From an uncultured Flavihumibacter sp. (GTDB lineage Bacteria; Bacteroidota; Bacteroidia; Chitinophagales; Chitinophagaceae), in contig CAMLPA010000184.1 in NCBI GenBank assembly GCA_946481605.1, positions 1-6,599 of the forward strand: a stretch of DNA of 6,599 nt, written 5' to 3'. Below the pieces are notes generated by a model. That model was not told where the DNA came from. It searched no databases and was given only the letters and a program-made list of their open reading frames with translations. Position 1 is the first letter of the stretch. Every line of letters starts with the position of its first letter. The position numbers were made by a program, and so were the translations under genes. Shown in pieces: positions 5,598 through 6,599 of the stretch.

Positions 5598-6599
5598 TTA
5601 CTCCCGGATCAGGGATTGATAAAGAAGATCATGTACCTGGCTGCGGACGTTCAGGCGGAGTAATTTCGGGTTATTACCGTCCGGACAAACACGGTTGGAA
5701 AGGAAGATATACACCATTTTTTCGGCGGGATCAACCCATACACAGGTGCCGGTAAACCCCGTGTGACCGTAGGTGAATGGCGATACAGACGCGGCGGGAT
5801 AAGGTTCTTTGCGGGTGGCATTGTCCTTTTCAGGTTTATCAAAGCCCAACGCTCTTCTGCTCACGGCTGTTCCATACGAGGTGAAAAGGTCAATGGTTTC
5901 CTTTTTCAGGTAGCGTTTCCCTTCCCACATACCGCCATCCAGCAGCATCTGGAATAATTTCCAAAGGTCGCGCGCATTGGAGAAAAGTCCTGCATGTCCT
6001 GCAACATTGCCCATCAATGCGGCACCGGGATCATGCACATATCCCCTGATCTGCTGCAGGCGGAAGTAAGGTTCTTTTTCCGTGGGCGCCACCGCACTGA
6101 TGGGAAAACGCTCATACGGTCTGAACCCGGTGGTTTCCATACCCAGGGGTTCATAAAAATGCCGTTGCACATATTCCTGCAACGGCATCCCGGAAATTTG
6201 TTCCACCACTTTACCAAGGAAGATGAAATCGTTGTCGCTGTACACATAGTTTCCCGAGGGCCCCAGCGGACTGGTCAGGATGCGCTGGTAGATCGTGTCT
6301 ACCCAATCCGTTCGGAGAAACATCGTATCGGCTACAGGAACCGTGTAAATACTGTCGGGATGCGTGTTGTAAAAACCCGGTTTCGGGATGCCGGAAACAC
6401 TGTCCAGCGTTTCCCGGTAGAACGGTATGTAGGATCGTAGACCGGCCTGGTGCAGCAGGATATCCTCCATCACCAGACCCGCCTTATCGGTACCCGCAAC
6501 CGATGGAAGGTAATCCCCGAGTGTTTTTTTCAGGTTGATTTTTCCTTCTTCATAAAGTTTCATGATGGAAACAGTGGTCGCGGCAATCTTGGTAACCGA
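5598..6599 (-). CDS. Serine beta-lactamase-like domain, probable C-terminus of a GH3 fusion (partial)
   Basis: The visible 333 residues are a class C beta-lactamase/DD-peptidase-fold hydrolase. The frame stays open to the window edge. The first complete codons read SVTKIAATT, so an apparent ATG start at 6563 is internal and the gene continues to the right. SVTK is the SxxK motif with nucleophile Ser and general-base Lys. YSD at fragment residues 120-122 is the second motif, and HTGFTGT (279-285) is the third, K/H-T-G motif. From family knowledge, the segments GYVHDPGAALMGNVAGHAGL, RALGFDKP and FLSNRVCPD resemble the C-terminal domain of Bacteroidota proteins that join a GH3 beta-N-acetylglucosaminidase-like domain to a beta-lactamase-like domain. 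The missing N-terminus leaves this as an inference; a stand-alone serine hydrolase is the alternative. Such proteins are usually exported and thought to act on cell-wall fragments. It ends 92 bp before the MORN-caspase gene, on the same strand. Confidence 0.9.
   Translation of the reverse strand, partial: SVTKIAATTVSIMKLYEEGKINLKKTLGDYLPSVAGTDKAGLVMEDILLHQAGLRSYIPFYRETLDSVSGIPKPGFYNTHPDSIYTVPVADTMFLRTDWVDTIYQRILTSPLGPSGNYVYSDNDFIFLGKVVEQISGMPLQEYVQRHFYEPLGMETTGFRPYERFPISAVAPTEKEPYFRLQQIRGYVHDPGAALMGNVAGHAGLFSNARDLWKLFQMLLDGGMWEGKRYLKKETIDLFTSYGTAVSRRALGFDKPEKDNATRKEPYPAASVSPFTYGHTGFTGTCVWVDPAEKMVYIFLSNRVCPDGNNPKLLRLNVRSQVHDLLYQSLIRE

Noticed and set aside
6561..6563. ATG at 6563 as the start of the hydrolase gene
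   Set aside because: The frame remains open to the window edge, and the upstream codons encode the SVTK nucleophile motif that the enzyme needs.

Overview
The window looks like chromosomal DNA from a member of the Bacteroidota, most likely the Chitinophagales/Chitinophagaceae. This is inferred from four things: gene content, starts that lack Shine-Dalgarno sequences and sit in A/T-rich leaders, a candidate promoter of the Bacteroidota type (TTG, 20 nt, TAnnTTT), and a signal peptide followed directly by Gln. No mobile element, tRNA, rRNA or CRISPR array is visible.

Left half, + strand. The last 25 codons of an unidentified gene (1-78) are followed by an exported thiol peroxidase of the glutathione peroxidase family (146-667). 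Next comes a probable two-gene unit: holB, the DNA polymerase III delta' subunit (728-1951), and a PSP1-domain RicT/YaaT homologue (1992-3446). holB next to ricT/yaaT is also the order in Bacillus, so this is an old gene neighbourhood. Here RicT has a Cys-rich N-terminus and a 120-residue Gln/Pro/Arg/Gly-rich tail. A strong hairpin with T-runs on both sides (3455-3480) ends the unit and can also serve the convergent gene from the right.

Right half, - strand. The most unusual gene (5505-3544) encodes a 653-residue secreted protein. It has a signal peptide, three head-to-tail MORN super-modules of about 115 residues each opening with a GCxxGDCxNGxG header, an Asn/Thr-rich linker, and a C-terminal caspase-like (peptidase C14, orthocaspase) domain with its His and Cys catalytic residues intact. 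It has its own candidate promoter (5537-5567). Upstream on the same strand is the C-terminal part of a serine beta-lactamase-like hydrolase (6599-5598). The window edge falls exactly at its SxxK nucleophile. Its sequence resembles the C-terminal domain of the GH3 glycosidase/beta-lactamase fusions of Bacteroidota.

The left genes are housekeeping (replication clamp loading, RNA-processing regulation, peroxide defence). The right genes are envelope or secreted proteins. No shared pathway across the convergent junction is evident. The MORN-orthocaspase is the best candidate for something poorly described, although caspase-like and MORN proteins are each known families.
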